Shown here: in pieces, positions 35,597-44,444 of the stretch
Position numbering within the stretch: the stretch's first letter is position 1
Layout of the letters: each line of letters opens with the position of its first letter
DNA from: Streptomyces neyagawaensis
GTDB lineage: Bacteria > Actinomycetota > Actinomycetes > Streptomycetales > Streptomycetaceae
Assembly: GCF_023516595.1 (NCBI RefSeq)
Contig: NZ_JAMGBG010000005.1
Span: 186,001-250,000 of the forward strand
DNA: 64,000 bases
Direction: 5' to 3'
Program-made: the position numbers and the translations under genes
The notes under the pieces: generated by a model
The model's input: only the letters and a program-made list of their open reading frames with translations
Told to the model about the DNA's origin: nothing
The model's database searches: none

Positions 35597-37057
35597 TCAC
35601 GCCCGCGCGAGCCGATCCTCCGCCGCGCGCCACGCCGCCGGGTCGCCCTGCGGCTCGTACCGCACCAGCGGCTGCGTGCGGGCGACGAGTCGGCGCATCG
35701 AGGCCCGGTCGCCGACGACACCGTGCGTACGGGCCTGGACCAGGACGTTGCCCAGGGCGGCCGCCTCCGCCGGACCCGCCACCACCGGCAGCCCGCAGGC
35801 GTCGGCGGTGAGTTGGCACAGCAGGGCGTTTCGGGTGCCGCCGCCGACGATGTGGACGACGTCCACCGGGTGGTCGGCGAGAGCCTGGGCCTCGGCGACG
35901 GCCCGCCGGTGGGCGAGGGCGAGGGAGTCGAGGATGCAGCGGGTGATCTCGGCGGGGGAGGAGGGCACCGGCTGCCCCGACTCCCGGCACGCCGCGGCGA
36001 TCCGCTCCGGCATCCGGCCCGGCGCGAGGAACGCCGAGTCCCCGGCGTCCACGACCGACCGCAGCGCCGGCACCCCGGCGGCGGCCCGCAGCAGCTCCCC
36101 GAGATCCGGGTCCCCCCAGTCCCGTACGCACTCCTGAAGCAGCCACAGGCCCATGATGTTCCGCAGGTAGCGGACCGTGCCGTCGAGCCCCAGCTCATTG
36201 GTGAAGTTGGCGGCCCGGCTCTCCTCGGTCAGTACGGGCGCGTCCAGCTCCAGCCCGGCCAGCGACCAGGTGCCGGTGCAGATGTACGCGAACCGCTCAC
36301 CGGTGGCGGGTACGGCCGCGACCGCCGAGGCGGTGTCGTGGGAGCCCACGGTCGTCACCGGCACCGGGCCGGTCAGCCCCGTCTCCTCCAGCACCCGCGG
36401 CAGCAGCAGCCCCGCCGGGTCGCCCGGCCGCCGCAGCGGTGCGAACAGCTCCAGGTCGACCCCGAGCCGCTCCGCCACGCCGTACGCCCAGTCACGGGTG
36501 CGCGGATCGATCAGCTGGGTCGTGGAGGCGTTCGTCAGCTCCGTGCCCGACTCGCCCGTGAGCCAGTACGACAGCAGGTCCGGGATCAGCAGCAGCCGCC
36601 TCGCGTACGCCAGCTGCGCCGACGACCTGGCGGCGACCAGCTGGTACAGCGTGTTGAACGGCGCGTACTGCAACCCGGTGGCCGCGTACAGCTCGGCGGC
36701 GGGCACGCTGGCCCACACCTTCTCGGCGACGCCGTCGGTGCGGGTGTCCCGGTAGTGCGCCGGGTTGCCGAGGAGGGCCCCGTCGGCGTCCAGCAGGCCG
36801 TAGTCGACGGCCCAGCTGTCGATACCGACGGAGTCGACCCGCCCGGCCGCCCTCAGCCCGTCGAGGACGCCCGCGTACAGGGCGAGCACGTCCCAGCGCA
36901 GCCCCTCGGGCGTCCGCACCGGCCGGTTGGGGAACCGGTGCGCCTCGACCAGCTCCAGCGAATCCCGGTTCGCCCGGCCGACCATGACCCGCCCGCTGGA
37001 CGCGCCGAGGTCGACCGCGGCGTACGACTTCACCGCCGTGCTCACCGCCGTGCTCAT
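35597..37057 (-). CDS. rhaB: rhamnulokinase
   Basis: A 486-residue FGGY-family sugar kinase that phosphorylates L-rhamnulose at C1. The ASKHA phosphate loop is VDLGASSGRVMVG near the N-terminus. The adenosine/phosphate-2 region reads TVGSHDTASAVAAVP and ICTGTWSLAGLELD, and VVHIVGGGTRNALLCQLTADACG is the usual C-terminal FGGY block. ATG 37057 overlaps the stop of the aldolase/dehydrogenase gene (ATGA). Function is fixed by context with rhaI, the aldolase and rhamnose-type transport genes. Confidence 0.93.
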   Translation of the reverse strand: MSTAVSTAVKSYAAVDLGASSGRVMVGRANRDSLELVEAHRFPNRPVRTPEGLRWDVLALYAGVLDGLRAAGRVDSVGIDSWAVDYGLLDADGALLGNPAHYRDTRTDGVAEKVWASVPAAELYAATGLQYAPFNTLYQLVAARSSAQLAYARRLLLIPDLLSYWLTGESGTELTNASTTQLIDPRTRDWAYGVAERLGVDLELFAPLRRPGDPAGLLLPRVLEETGLTGPVPVTTVGSHDTASAVAAVPATGERFAYICTGTWSLAGLELDAPVLTEESRAANFTNELGLDGTVRYLRNIMGLWLLQECVRDWGDPDLGELLRAAAGVPALRSVVDAGDSAFLAPGRMPERIAAACRESGQPVPSSPAEITRCILDSLALAHRRAVAEAQALADHPVDVVHIVGGGTRNALLCQLTADACGLPVVAGPAEAAALGNVLVQARTHGVVGDRASMRRLVARTQPLVRYEPQGDPAAWRAAEDRLARA

Positions 37058-39093
37058 CGCAGGAAGGCGGCGGCGACGCCGGCGTCGACCGGGACGTGCA
37101 GCCCCGTGGTGTGCGTCAACTCCCCGCCGGTCAGCGCGAACACGGCGTTGGCGACGTGCTCCGGCAGCACCTCCCGCTTTAGGATGGTCCGCTGCGCGTA
37201 GAACTCGCCGAGCTTCTCCTCCTCGATGCCGTACGTCGCCGCCCGCTGGGCGCCCCAGCCGCCCGCGAAGATGCCGGACCCGCGCACCACACCGTCCGGG
37301 TTGACGCCGTTGACACGGATGCCGTGCCCGCCCAGCTCGGCGGCGAGCAGCCGCACCTGGTGGGCCTGGTCGGCCTTGGTGGCGGAGTACGCGACGTTGT
37401 TGGGGCCGGCGAAGACGGCGTTCTTGGAGGCGATGTAGACGATGTCGCCGCCCAGCTTCTGCGCGATCATCACCCGCGCCGCCTCACGCGACACGAGGAA
37501 CGAACCGCGGGCCATGATGTCGTGCTGGAGGTCCCAGTCCTTGGCGGAGGTCTCCAGCAGCGGCTTGGAGATCGAGACACCGGCGTTGTTGACGACGAGA
37601 TCGACCCCGCCGAAGGCGAGCACGGCCGCCTTGACGGCCCCGGCGATCTGCTCCTCGTCGGTCACGTCGACGGTCACGGCGACAGCCCTGTCCGGCCCGC
37701 CCAGCTCCTCGGCCACGGCGGCGGCGTTCTCGCCGTTGAGGTCGGCGACGACGACACACGCCCCCTCCGCGACCAGCCGGTGCGCGATCGCCCTGCCGAT
37801 CCCGCTGCCCGCGCCCGTCACCAGTGCCACCCGCGTGGCCAGCGGCTTCGGTTTCGGCATCCGCTGGAGCTTGGCCTCCTCCAAGGCCCAGTACTCGATG
37901 CGGAACTTCTCCGACTCCTCGATCGGCGCGTACGTGGAGACCGCCTCGGCGCCCCGCATCACATGGATCGCGTTGACGTAGAACTCTCCGGCCACGCGCG
38001 CCGTCTGCTTGTCCTTGCCGAAGCTGAACATGCCCACGCCCGGGATCAGCACGATCGCCGGGTCGGCGCCCCGCATCGCGGGGGAGTCGGGCTCGGCGTG
38101 CCGCCGGTAGTAGGCGGCGTACTCCTCGCGGTACCCGGCGTGCAGCTCCTTCAGCCGGGCGATCGCCGTGTCCAGGTCCGCGGTCGGGGGCAGGTCCAGC
38201 ACGAGCGGGCGGACCTTCGTACGGAGGAAGTGGTCCGGGCACGAGGTGCCCAGCGCGGCGAGCCGCGGGTGCTCCGCGCGCGCCAGGAAGTCGAGCACGA
38301 CGTCGGAGTCGGTGAAGTGCCCCACCTGCGGCCTGTCCTGCGAGGCGATGGCCCGGACGTACGGGGCCAGCGCGGCGGCCCGCTCCCGGCGCGCACCGGG
38401 CTCCAGCGCCTCGTACCCCTCGACGACCGGCCCGAACGGCTCGGCCTTCCCCTTCTCCTCGAGGAACGCCTCGGCGGTGCGGATGATGTGGAGCGAGTTC
38501 CGCTCGCACTCCTCGGCGGTGTCGCCCCAGGCGGTGATGCCGTGCCCGCCGAGCACACAGCCGACGGCCCCCGGGTTGTCCCGCTTCACGGCGGCGATGT
38601 CCAGCCCCAGCTGGAAGCCGGGCCGCCGCCACGGCACCCACACCACGCTGTCCCCGAAACACTCGGCGGTCAGCTTCTCCCCGTCGGCCGCGCAGGCCAG
38701 CGCGATCCCGGAGTCCGGGTGCAGATGGTCCACGTGGGCGGCGTCCACGAGCCCGTGCATGGCCGTGTCGATCGACGGGGCGGCCCCGCCCTTGCCGTGC
38801 AGGCAGTAGTCGAACGCGGCGACCATCTCGTCCTCGCGCTCCACCCCCGGGTAGACGTCGACGAGCGCCCGCATGCGGTCCAGCCGCAGCACGGCCAGCC
38901 CGGCCTCGGTGAGCGTCCCGAGGTCGCCCCCGGACCCCTTCACCCACATCAGCTCCACCTCACCCCCGGTGACGGGATCGGTGTCGACCCCCTTGGCGGA
39001 CGCGTTGCCACCGGCGTAGTTGGTGTTCCGGGGATCGGAACCGAGACGGCGGGACCGGGCGAGCAGGGCGGCGGCTTCGGGATGGGTGGCCAT
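37054..39093 (-). CDS. bifunctional rhamnulose-1-phosphate aldolase/L-lactaldehyde dehydrogenase
   Basis: A 679-residue fusion. Residues 1 to about 400 are a class II aldolase/adducin domain (DHLHPDSGIALACAADGEK with the zinc histidines, VLGGHGITAWGDTAEECERN). From about 428 an SDR domain begins (VALVTGAGSGIGRAIAHRL, VVNNAGVSISK, then a YSATKADQ catalytic Tyr-Lys). Such RhaE-type fusions split rhamnulose-1-phosphate to dihydroxyacetone phosphate and L-lactaldehyde and oxidise the latter to L-lactate. It is separated from rhaI by 281 nt containing a large hairpin repeat. The adjacent lutABC would consume the lactate. Confidence 0.94.
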   Translation of the reverse strand: MATHPEAAALLARSRRLGSDPRNTNYAGGNASAKGVDTDPVTGGEVELMWVKGSGGDLGTLTEAGLAVLRLDRMRALVDVYPGVEREDEMVAAFDYCLHGKGGAAPSIDTAMHGLVDAAHVDHLHPDSGIALACAADGEKLTAECFGDSVVWVPWRRPGFQLGLDIAAVKRDNPGAVGCVLGGHGITAWGDTAEECERNSLHIIRTAEAFLEEKGKAEPFGPVVEGYEALEPGARRERAAALAPYVRAIASQDRPQVGHFTDSDVVLDFLARAEHPRLAALGTSCPDHFLRTKVRPLVLDLPPTADLDTAIARLKELHAGYREEYAAYYRRHAEPDSPAMRGADPAIVLIPGVGMFSFGKDKQTARVAGEFYVNAIHVMRGAEAVSTYAPIEESEKFRIEYWALEEAKLQRMPKPKPLATRVALVTGAGSGIGRAIAHRLVAEGACVVVADLNGENAAAVAEELGGPDRAVAVTVDVTDEEQIAGAVKAAVLAFGGVDLVVNNAGVSISKPLLETSAKDWDLQHDIMARGSFLVSREAARVMIAQKLGGDIVYIASKNAVFAGPNNVAYSATKADQAHQVRLLAAELGGHGIRVNGVNPDGVVRGSGIFAGGWGAQRAATYGIEEEKLGEFYAQRTILKREVLPEHVANAVFALTGGELTHTTGLHVPVDAGVAAAFLR

Positions 39094-39196
39094 GTGCGAT
39101 CAATCCTTACGGTGAGACGAGTACGGGGCAGGAGGGTGTACGGGGTTCAGCTCGGGGGTCGGGGGTGCGTGGCAGGGTGCGGGTGAGTGGGGCTTC

Positions 39197-39293
39197 TCGC
39201 GCAGTTCCCCGCGCCCCTTGAAAGCCCAGGCCCGCGCCCCTGAAGAGCAGGGGGCGCAGCCCCTGCTCTTCAGGGGCGCGGGGAACTGCGCGA
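39197..39293. repeat. nested inverted repeat, MITE/REP-like Streptomyces element
   Basis: Inner hairpin: 23-nt arms at 39231-39253 and 39260-39282, perfectly complementary, with a 6-nt loop (GCGCAG). Outer pair: 21-nt perfect arms at 39197-39217 and 39273-39293 (GCGCAGTTCCCCGCGCCCC core). The arms share the GGGGCGCGGGG block, so two alternative folds are possible. The core is a dispersed intergenic repeat in streptomycetes (from memory). It sits between rhaI and the aldolase gene and may act as a terminator or mRNA stabiliser. Confidence 0.8.
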
Positions 39294-39374
39294 CCAGCCA
39301 CGAACGGCCCGCAGCCCGCAACGAACAAGAACAGGCAGACGAGACGCGGCATCGGCTTCAGCCCAGCGCCGCGG

Positions 39375-40535
39375 TCACGCCCCCCAACCCGCCTGCTCTC
39401 CCCCCACCCGCTCCTCAACGATCTTCGAACCCCACCCGGACCGCCGGTACGCGGCAAGCGGTTCGGGATCCAGCCCCATCTCCTCCCGCACCTCCCGCAG
39501 CAGCGGCCGCACATCCGTGTTGTACGCGTCCATCAGCACCGCGTTGGCCTCCAGCACATCCCCGGCCCGCTGAGCGGAGCACAGCGCCTCCCGGTCCACC
39601 AGCAGAGCCTTCGCCGTGGCCTCCTGGACGTTCATCACCGACCGGATGATCGCCGGGATCTTCGCCTCGATGTTGTGGCACTGGTCGAGCATGAACGCGA
39701 CGTCGGGAGTGAACCCACCCCCGCGCACCACCTCGTACATGATCCGGAACAGCTGGAACGGGTCGGCCGCGCCCACCATCAGGTCGTCGTCGGCGTAGAA
39801 CCGCGAGTTGAAGTCGAACGCGCCGAGCTTCCCCTCCCGCAGCAGCGTCGCCACGATGAACTCGATGTTCGTGCCGGGCGCGTGATGCCCGGTGTCGACG
39901 ACGACCCGCGCCTTCGGCCCGAGCTTCAGGCAGTGGGCATAGGCGGTGCCCCAGTCCGGGACGTCGGTCGTGTAGAACGCCGGCTCGAAGAACTTGTACT
40001 CCAGCAGCATCCGCTGCCCGTCGCCGAGCCGCTCGTACACCTCGGCCAGCCCCTCGGCCAGCCGGTCCTGGCGCTCGCGCACATCGTCCTGACCGGGGTA
40101 GTTCGTGCCGTCCGCGAACCACAGCTTCAGATCGCGGGACCCGGTGGCGTCCATGATGTCGACGCACTCCAGCAGATGGTCGACGGCCTTGCGGCGGACC
40201 ACCGCGTCCGGGTGGCAGACGCTGCCCAGCTTGTAGTCGTCGTCCTGGAAGGTGTTGGAGTTGATCGCGCCGAGCCGCACGCCCCGCTGCTCCGCGTGCT
40301 TCGCCAGAGCCGCGTAGTCGTCGACCCTGTCCCAGGGGATGTGCAGGGCCACCGTCGGGGCCACGCCCGTGAACTCGTGCACCTTGCCGGCGTCGTCGAG
40401 CTTCTCCCAGGGGTTGCGGGGCACACCGGCCTGGGCGAAGACCTTGAAACGGGTTCCGGAGTTTCCGTACGCCCACGACGGCGTCTCGACGGCCTGGGTC
40501 TTGAGGGCGGCCTTCACCGCGGCGAGCTCGGTCAC
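39375..40535 (-). CDS. rhaI: L-rhamnose isomerase (RhaI type)
   Basis: A 386-residue TIM-barrel sugar isomerase of the Pseudomonas/actinobacterial RhaI group, distinct from E. coli RhaA. Signature stretches are SWAYGNSGTRFKVF, VVDTGHHAPGTNIEFIVATLL (metal-site residues) and GAFDFNSRFYADDDLMVGAADPFQLF. It converts L-rhamnose to L-rhamnulose. ATG 40535 is preceded by a good promoter (TTGACA-17-TAGTTT on the minus strand) and a LacI-type operator at 40562-40575. It is the first gene of the catabolic arm. Confidence 0.93.
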   Translation of the reverse strand: MTELAAVKAALKTQAVETPSWAYGNSGTRFKVFAQAGVPRNPWEKLDDAGKVHEFTGVAPTVALHIPWDRVDDYAALAKHAEQRGVRLGAINSNTFQDDDYKLGSVCHPDAVVRRKAVDHLLECVDIMDATGSRDLKLWFADGTNYPGQDDVRERQDRLAEGLAEVYERLGDGQRMLLEYKFFEPAFYTTDVPDWGTAYAHCLKLGPKARVVVDTGHHAPGTNIEFIVATLLREGKLGAFDFNSRFYADDDLMVGAADPFQLFRIMYEVVRGGGFTPDVAFMLDQCHNIEAKIPAIIRSVMNVQEATAKALLVDREALCSAQRAGDVLEANAVLMDAYNTDVRPLLREVREEMGLDPEPLAAYRRSGWGSKIVEERVGGEQAGWGA

Positions 40536-40561
40536 GTCAGGGCTCCTACCGGCTTTGATGT

Positions 40562-40610
40562 CTGAAACGATTCAGCACGGGAAACTATGAGCGGCTCGCT
40601 CGACTGTCAA
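40562..40610 (-). promoter_or_regulatory. rhaI promoter with LacI-type operator
   Basis: On the minus strand, TTGACA (40610-40605), a 17-nt spacer and TAGTTT (40587-40582) make a near-consensus vegetative promoter. Just downstream, CTGAATCGTTTCAG (40575-40562) is a 14-bp dyad of the LacI family with the central CG. A repressor bound there would block initiation; RhaR-type LacI protein from 47503 is the likely ligand. Confidence 0.7.
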
Positions 40611-40658
40611 CCCCCCAGGTCAAGGCAGGCGTCCGTGACCCCGTGGTGGGCACTTCTA

Positions 40659-40739
40659 TCGAAAGATTTTCGACCGCAACCCATTGACGTGACCTGCGTG
40701 GGGTGCCTAACGTCCCGGCAACCTAGTTGAAACCTTTCA
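40659..40739 (+). promoter_or_regulatory. rhamnose ABC operon promoter with operators
   Basis: TTGACG (40684-40689), an 18-nt spacer and TAACGT (40708-40713) form the promoter. Downstream of the expected start, TGAAACCTTTCA (40728-40739) is a perfect 12-bp palindrome related to the rhaI operator. Upstream, TCGAAA-GAT-TTTCGA (40659-40673) is a second, different perfect dyad that could bind another regulator, for example a carbon or activator protein. Confidence 0.65.
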
Positions 40740-40790
40740 CGACGCGGTGAGGGCTCGGCCCTCCGCCACCGGCGTCGTCGAGGAGCCCCC

Positions 40791-42308
40791 ATGACAGACC
40801 GGTCCGACACGGGTCCGGCCCCCGTGCTCGCGCTGAAGGGCATCTCCAAGTCCTTCGGCGCCGTACGCGCCCTGCGGGACGTGTCCCTCGAACTGTTCCC
40901 GGGCGAGGTGCACGCGCTCGCCGGTGAGAACGGAGCGGGCAAGTCGACCCTGATCAAGACGCTCGCCGGGGTGCACCGACCGGACTCCGGTGAGGTGCTC
41001 CTCGACGGAGTGCCCACGGTGTTCCACGGTCCGGCCGACGCACGCGACGCGGGCATCGCCGTGATCTACCAGGAGCCCACGCTCTTTCCCGACCTGTCGA
41101 TCGCCGAGAACATCTTCATGGGCCGCCGGCCCCGGCGCGCCCTCGGCCGGATCGACCACAAGGCCACCCACACGGCGACCCTCGCCCTGATGCGGCGGCT
41201 CGGCGTCGAACTCGACCCCGACCGCCCGGCGCGCGGCCTGTCCATCGCCGACCAGCAGATCGTCGAGATCGCCAAGGCGCTCTCCTTCGACGCCCGCGTC
41301 CTGATCATGGACGAGCCGACCGCGGCGCTCACCGGCAGCGAGGTCGCCCGCCTCTTCGGCGTCGTCCGCGCCCTGCGCGAGCAGGGCTCCGCCGTCCTGT
41401 TCATCTCCCACCGCCTGGAGGAGATCTTCCAGATCTGCCGACGGGTCACCACCCTCCGCGACGGCGCCCGGATCTCCAGCGAACCCGTCGACGGCATGAC
41501 CGAGGACGACCTGGTGCGCCGCATGGTGGGCCGCGACCTGGAGGAGCTGTACCCCAAGCAGGAGGTCGAGCCCGGCGAGGTCGCCCTGAGCGTGCGCCGG
41601 CTGACCCGTGAGGGCGTCTTCACCGATGTCTCCTTCGACGTCCGCCGCGGCGAGATCGTCGGCCTGGCCGGCCTCGTCGGCGCCGGCCGCACCGAGGTGG
41701 CCCGGGCCGTCTTCGGCGTCGACCGCTGGGACGCGGGCGAGGTCGCCGTCGACGGCAGGCCCCTCACCAACGGGGCGCCCTCCACCGCCATGTCCGCCGG
41801 GCTCGCCCTGGTCCCCGAGGACCGCCGTGCCCAGGGCCTGGTGATGGACATGTCCATCGAGCGCAATATCGGTCTCACCGGCCTTCGGACGACCGTGAAG
41901 GGCGGCCTCGTGGACCGCGGCGCCGAGCGCAGCCGCTCCCTCGACTGGGCGGTCAAGCTCCAGGTGAAGTACGCCCGCCTCGCGGACACCGTCAACACGC
42001 TGTCCGGCGGCAACCAGCAGAAGGTCGTCCTCGCCAAATGGCTGGCCACCGGCCCGAAGGTGCTGATCGTCGACGAGCCGACCCGCGGCATCGACGTCTG
42101 CACCAAGGCCGAGGTGCACCGCCTCCTCAGCCGGCTCGCCGCCGACGGCGTGGCGGTCCTGATGATCTCGTCCGACCTGCCCGAGATCCTCGGCATGGCC
42201 GACCGCGTGCTCGTGATGCACGAGGGCCGGCTCACCGCCGAGATCCCTCGCTCCGAAGCCACCGAGGAAACCGTGATGGCCGCAGCCACGGGGAGGGCAG
42301 CCGCATGA
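40791..42308 (+). CDS. rhamnose ABC transporter ATP-binding protein
   Basis: A 505-residue double-ABC ATPase of the RbsA/MglA/RhaT class. First domain: Walker [11 protein letters not shown], signature [15 protein letters not shown], Walker [12 protein letters not shown]. Second domain: degenerate Walker [13 protein letters not shown], then signature [15 protein letters not shown] and Walker [12 protein letters not shown], as usual for carbohydrate importers. It follows a LacI-controlled promoter and overlaps the first permease gene (ATGA). It energises uptake of rhamnose. Confidence 0.94.
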   Translation: MTDRSDTGPAPVLALKGISKSFGAVRALRDVSLELFPGEVHALAGENGAGKSTLIKTLAGVHRPDSGEVLLDGVPTVFHGPADARDAGIAVIYQEPTLFPDLSIAENIFMGRRPRRALGRIDHKATHTATLALMRRLGVELDPDRPARGLSIADQQIVEIAKALSFDARVLIMDEPTAALTGSEVARLFGVVRALREQGSAVLFISHRLEEIFQICRRVTTLRDGARISSEPVDGMTEDDLVRRMVGRDLEELYPKQEVEPGEVALSVRRLTREGVFTDVSFDVRRGEIVGLAGLVGAGRTEVARAVFGVDRWDAGEVAVDGRPLTNGAPSTAMSAGLALVPEDRRAQGLVMDMSIERNIGLTGLRTTVKGGLVDRGAERSRSLDWAVKLQVKYARLADTVNTLSGGNQQKVVLAKWLATGPKVLIVDEPTRGIDVCTKAEVHRLLSRLAADGVAVLMISSDLPEILGMADRVLVMHEGRLTAEIPRSEATEETVMAAATGRAAA

Positions 42309-43345
42309 CGGTGACCGCCCCCGAGAACACCCCCGTCGCCGAGGTGCCCAGGTCCAGCGGCACCCGGCTCGTGGACCGCGTCTTCAAGATGCGTGAACTC
42401 GCCATCCTGGTCGTCTTCTTGGCGATGATCGTCGTCACCCGGCTCGGCAACAGCGAGTTCCTCACCGAGCAGGGCATCAAGGACCTGCTGCTGAACGCGA
42501 CCATCCTGGTGCTGGTCGCCGTCGGCCAGTCCATGGTCGTCATCACCCGCAACGTCGACCTGTCGGTCGGCTCCACGCTCGGCATCAGCGCCTTCGCCGC
42601 CGGCAGCCATCTTCAGGGCGGAGGGAACGCGGTCGTGGCCGTACTCCTGGCGGTCCTGACAGGCATCGGCTTCGGCCTGCTCAACGGGCTGCTCGTCAGC
42701 CTCGGCCAAGTGCCCGCCCTCGTCGTCACCCTCGGCACGCTCTACATCATCCGCGGCATCGACTCGATCTGGGTCGGCTCCCGGCAGATCGTCGCCTCCG
42801 GACTGCCGGACGGGTTCATCGACTTCGGCTCCGGCGGCATCCTCGCGGTGCCCTACCTCGCCCTGATCGCGCTCGTCGTCCTGGTGGCGACGGCCTACTA
42901 CCTGAAGCACTTCGGCAGCGGACGGGAGCTGTACGCGCTCGGCTCCAACCCCGAGGCCGCCCGCCTCGCCGGCATCCCCGTCCGCAAGCGGATCCTGGTC
43001 GCCTACACCTTCTGCGGCGCCCTCGCCGGCCTTGCGGGCGCCCTCTACCTGGCCCGCTTCGGCAACGTCGACTCCGGCACGGGCACCGGGTACGAACTGA
43101 CCGTCGTCAGCGCGGTCGTGGTCGGCGGTGTCGTCTTCACCGGCGGCTCCGGCAGCGTCTACGGGGCCGCGCTCGGTGCCCTGCTGCTGACGTCCATCAA
43201 CAGCGTCCTGCCCGCCCTCGGCGTCAGCTCGGTGTGGGTGCTCGCCATCAACGGCGTCCTGCTCATCCTCGCCATCGCCGTGGACCGTGTGGTCGCACTG
43301 CGGGTGGCGACCGCCCTGAAGAAGAGGAACGCCCGCCATGGCTGA
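42305..43345 (+). CDS. rhamnose ABC transporter permease (first)
   Basis: A 346-residue BPD_transp_2 (RbsC-type) permease with about ten membrane helices. Typical blocks are [23 protein letters not shown] and [30 protein letters not shown] (coupling helix region). ATG 42305 overlaps the ATPase stop by 4 nt. Together with the next gene it forms the heterodimeric channel. Confidence 0.93.
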   Translation: MTVTAPENTPVAEVPRSSGTRLVDRVFKMRELAILVVFLAMIVVTRLGNSEFLTEQGIKDLLLNATILVLVAVGQSMVVITRNVDLSVGSTLGISAFAAGSHLQGGGNAVVAVLLAVLTGIGFGLLNGLLVSLGQVPALVVTLGTLYIIRGIDSIWVGSRQIVASGLPDGFIDFGSGGILAVPYLALIALVVLVATAYYLKHFGSGRELYALGSNPEAARLAGIPVRKRILVAYTFCGALAGLAGALYLARFGNVDSGTGTGYELTVVSAVVVGGVVFTGGSGSVYGAALGALLLTSINSVLPALGVSSVWVLAINGVLLILAIAVDRVVALRVATALKKRNARHG

Positions 43346-44369
43346 CCCCACGTCCTCGCGCGCGAGCCGCTGGTCCGCCCTGAAACGGTGGGACTCCGCC
43401 GTAGGCGCCCTCCTGGTCGTCGTGCTCCTGCTGTCCTTCTCCACCGTCGACGGCTTCGGTAACGCGCTCAACCTGTCGTTCCTCATCGGCAACACCCTGC
43501 CGATCGCGCTGATCGCCCTGCCGATGACCCTGCTCGTGGTGTCCGGCGAGATCGACCTGTCGGTCGCCTCCACGGCCGGCCTGTCCGGCGCGGTCATGGG
43601 CGCCCTGTGGAACCAGGGCATGACCATCGAGACGATCATCCCGATCTGTCTTGCCCTCGGCGTGGTCTGCGGCCTGGTCAACGGCCTGCTGGTCACCCGG
43701 CTCGGCCTGTCCTCCCTCGCCGTCACCATCGGCACCCTCGCCGCCTACCGGGGCGTCGCGCAGATCGTGCTCGGCTCCAACTCGGTGACCGACTTCCCCG
43801 CGCAGTACCTGGACTTCGCGGCCGGCCGCATCGGCGACAGCTTCGTCCCGCAGGCGTTCATCCCCTTCCTGGTGCTGCTCGTCATCGCCGTGATCGCCCT
43901 GCACGCCACCCCGTTCGGGCGGTCCCTGTTCGCGATCGGCGCCAGCGAGGAGGCCGCGCGCTTCACCGGCATCCGCGTCAAGCGCCAGAAGCTGATCCTC
44001 TTCACCGTCACCGGTCTGATGGCCTCCCTCACCGGGATCTTCTGGGCCCTGCACTACGCCAGCGCCCGCTACGACAACGCCACCGGACTCGAACTGTCCG
44101 TCATCGCGGCCGTGCTGCTCGGCGGCATCGACTTCGACGGCGGCAAGGGCACCCTCGGCGGCGCGATCGCCGGAGTGTTCCTCCTCGGCACCCTCCAGAA
44201 CGTGATGAGCCTCCAGGACGTCTCCGCCCAGTCGCAGATCGTCGTCACCGGTGTCCTGCTCGTCCTCTCCGTGCTCGGCCCCCGGGTCGCACGCCAGATC
44301 TCCGTCGCGAGGGCCGGCCGCGGCGCGGCCTCAGCGCCGGTTCCCAAGGCGCCCACTCCAGCCCCCTGA
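43338..44369 (+). CDS. rhamnose ABC transporter permease (second)
   Basis: A 343-residue RbsC-type permease. It has VVSGEIDLSVASTAGLSGAVMG and LFAIGASEEAARFTGIRVKRQKLILFTVTG, the paralogue of the preceding gene. ATG 43338 lies 8 nt inside the upstream gene, giving strong coupling. The tail is Ala/Pro-rich. Confidence 0.93.
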   Translation: MADPTSSRASRWSALKRWDSAVGALLVVVLLLSFSTVDGFGNALNLSFLIGNTLPIALIALPMTLLVVSGEIDLSVASTAGLSGAVMGALWNQGMTIETIIPICLALGVVCGLVNGLLVTRLGLSSLAVTIGTLAAYRGVAQIVLGSNSVTDFPAQYLDFAAGRIGDSFVPQAFIPFLVLLVIAVIALHATPFGRSLFAIGASEEAARFTGIRVKRQKLILFTVTGLMASLTGIFWALHYASARYDNATGLELSVIAAVLLGGIDFDGGKGTLGGAIAGVFLLGTLQNVMSLQDVSAQSQIVVTGVLLVLSVLGPRVARQISVARAGRGAASAPVPKAPTPAP

Positions 44370-44444
44370 CGGCTACCCCCTGGGCCCCCACCGCCGATTC
44401 CGCACCCGCACACCCGCCCGTCCCTCCGTATCCAAGGAATCCTC

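Noticed and set aside
41066..43735. Minus-strand open frame of about 890 codons opposite the rhamnose ABC genes
   Set aside because: The plus strand carries perfect Walker and signature motifs in overlapping genes; the antisense frame has biased composition and no start context.
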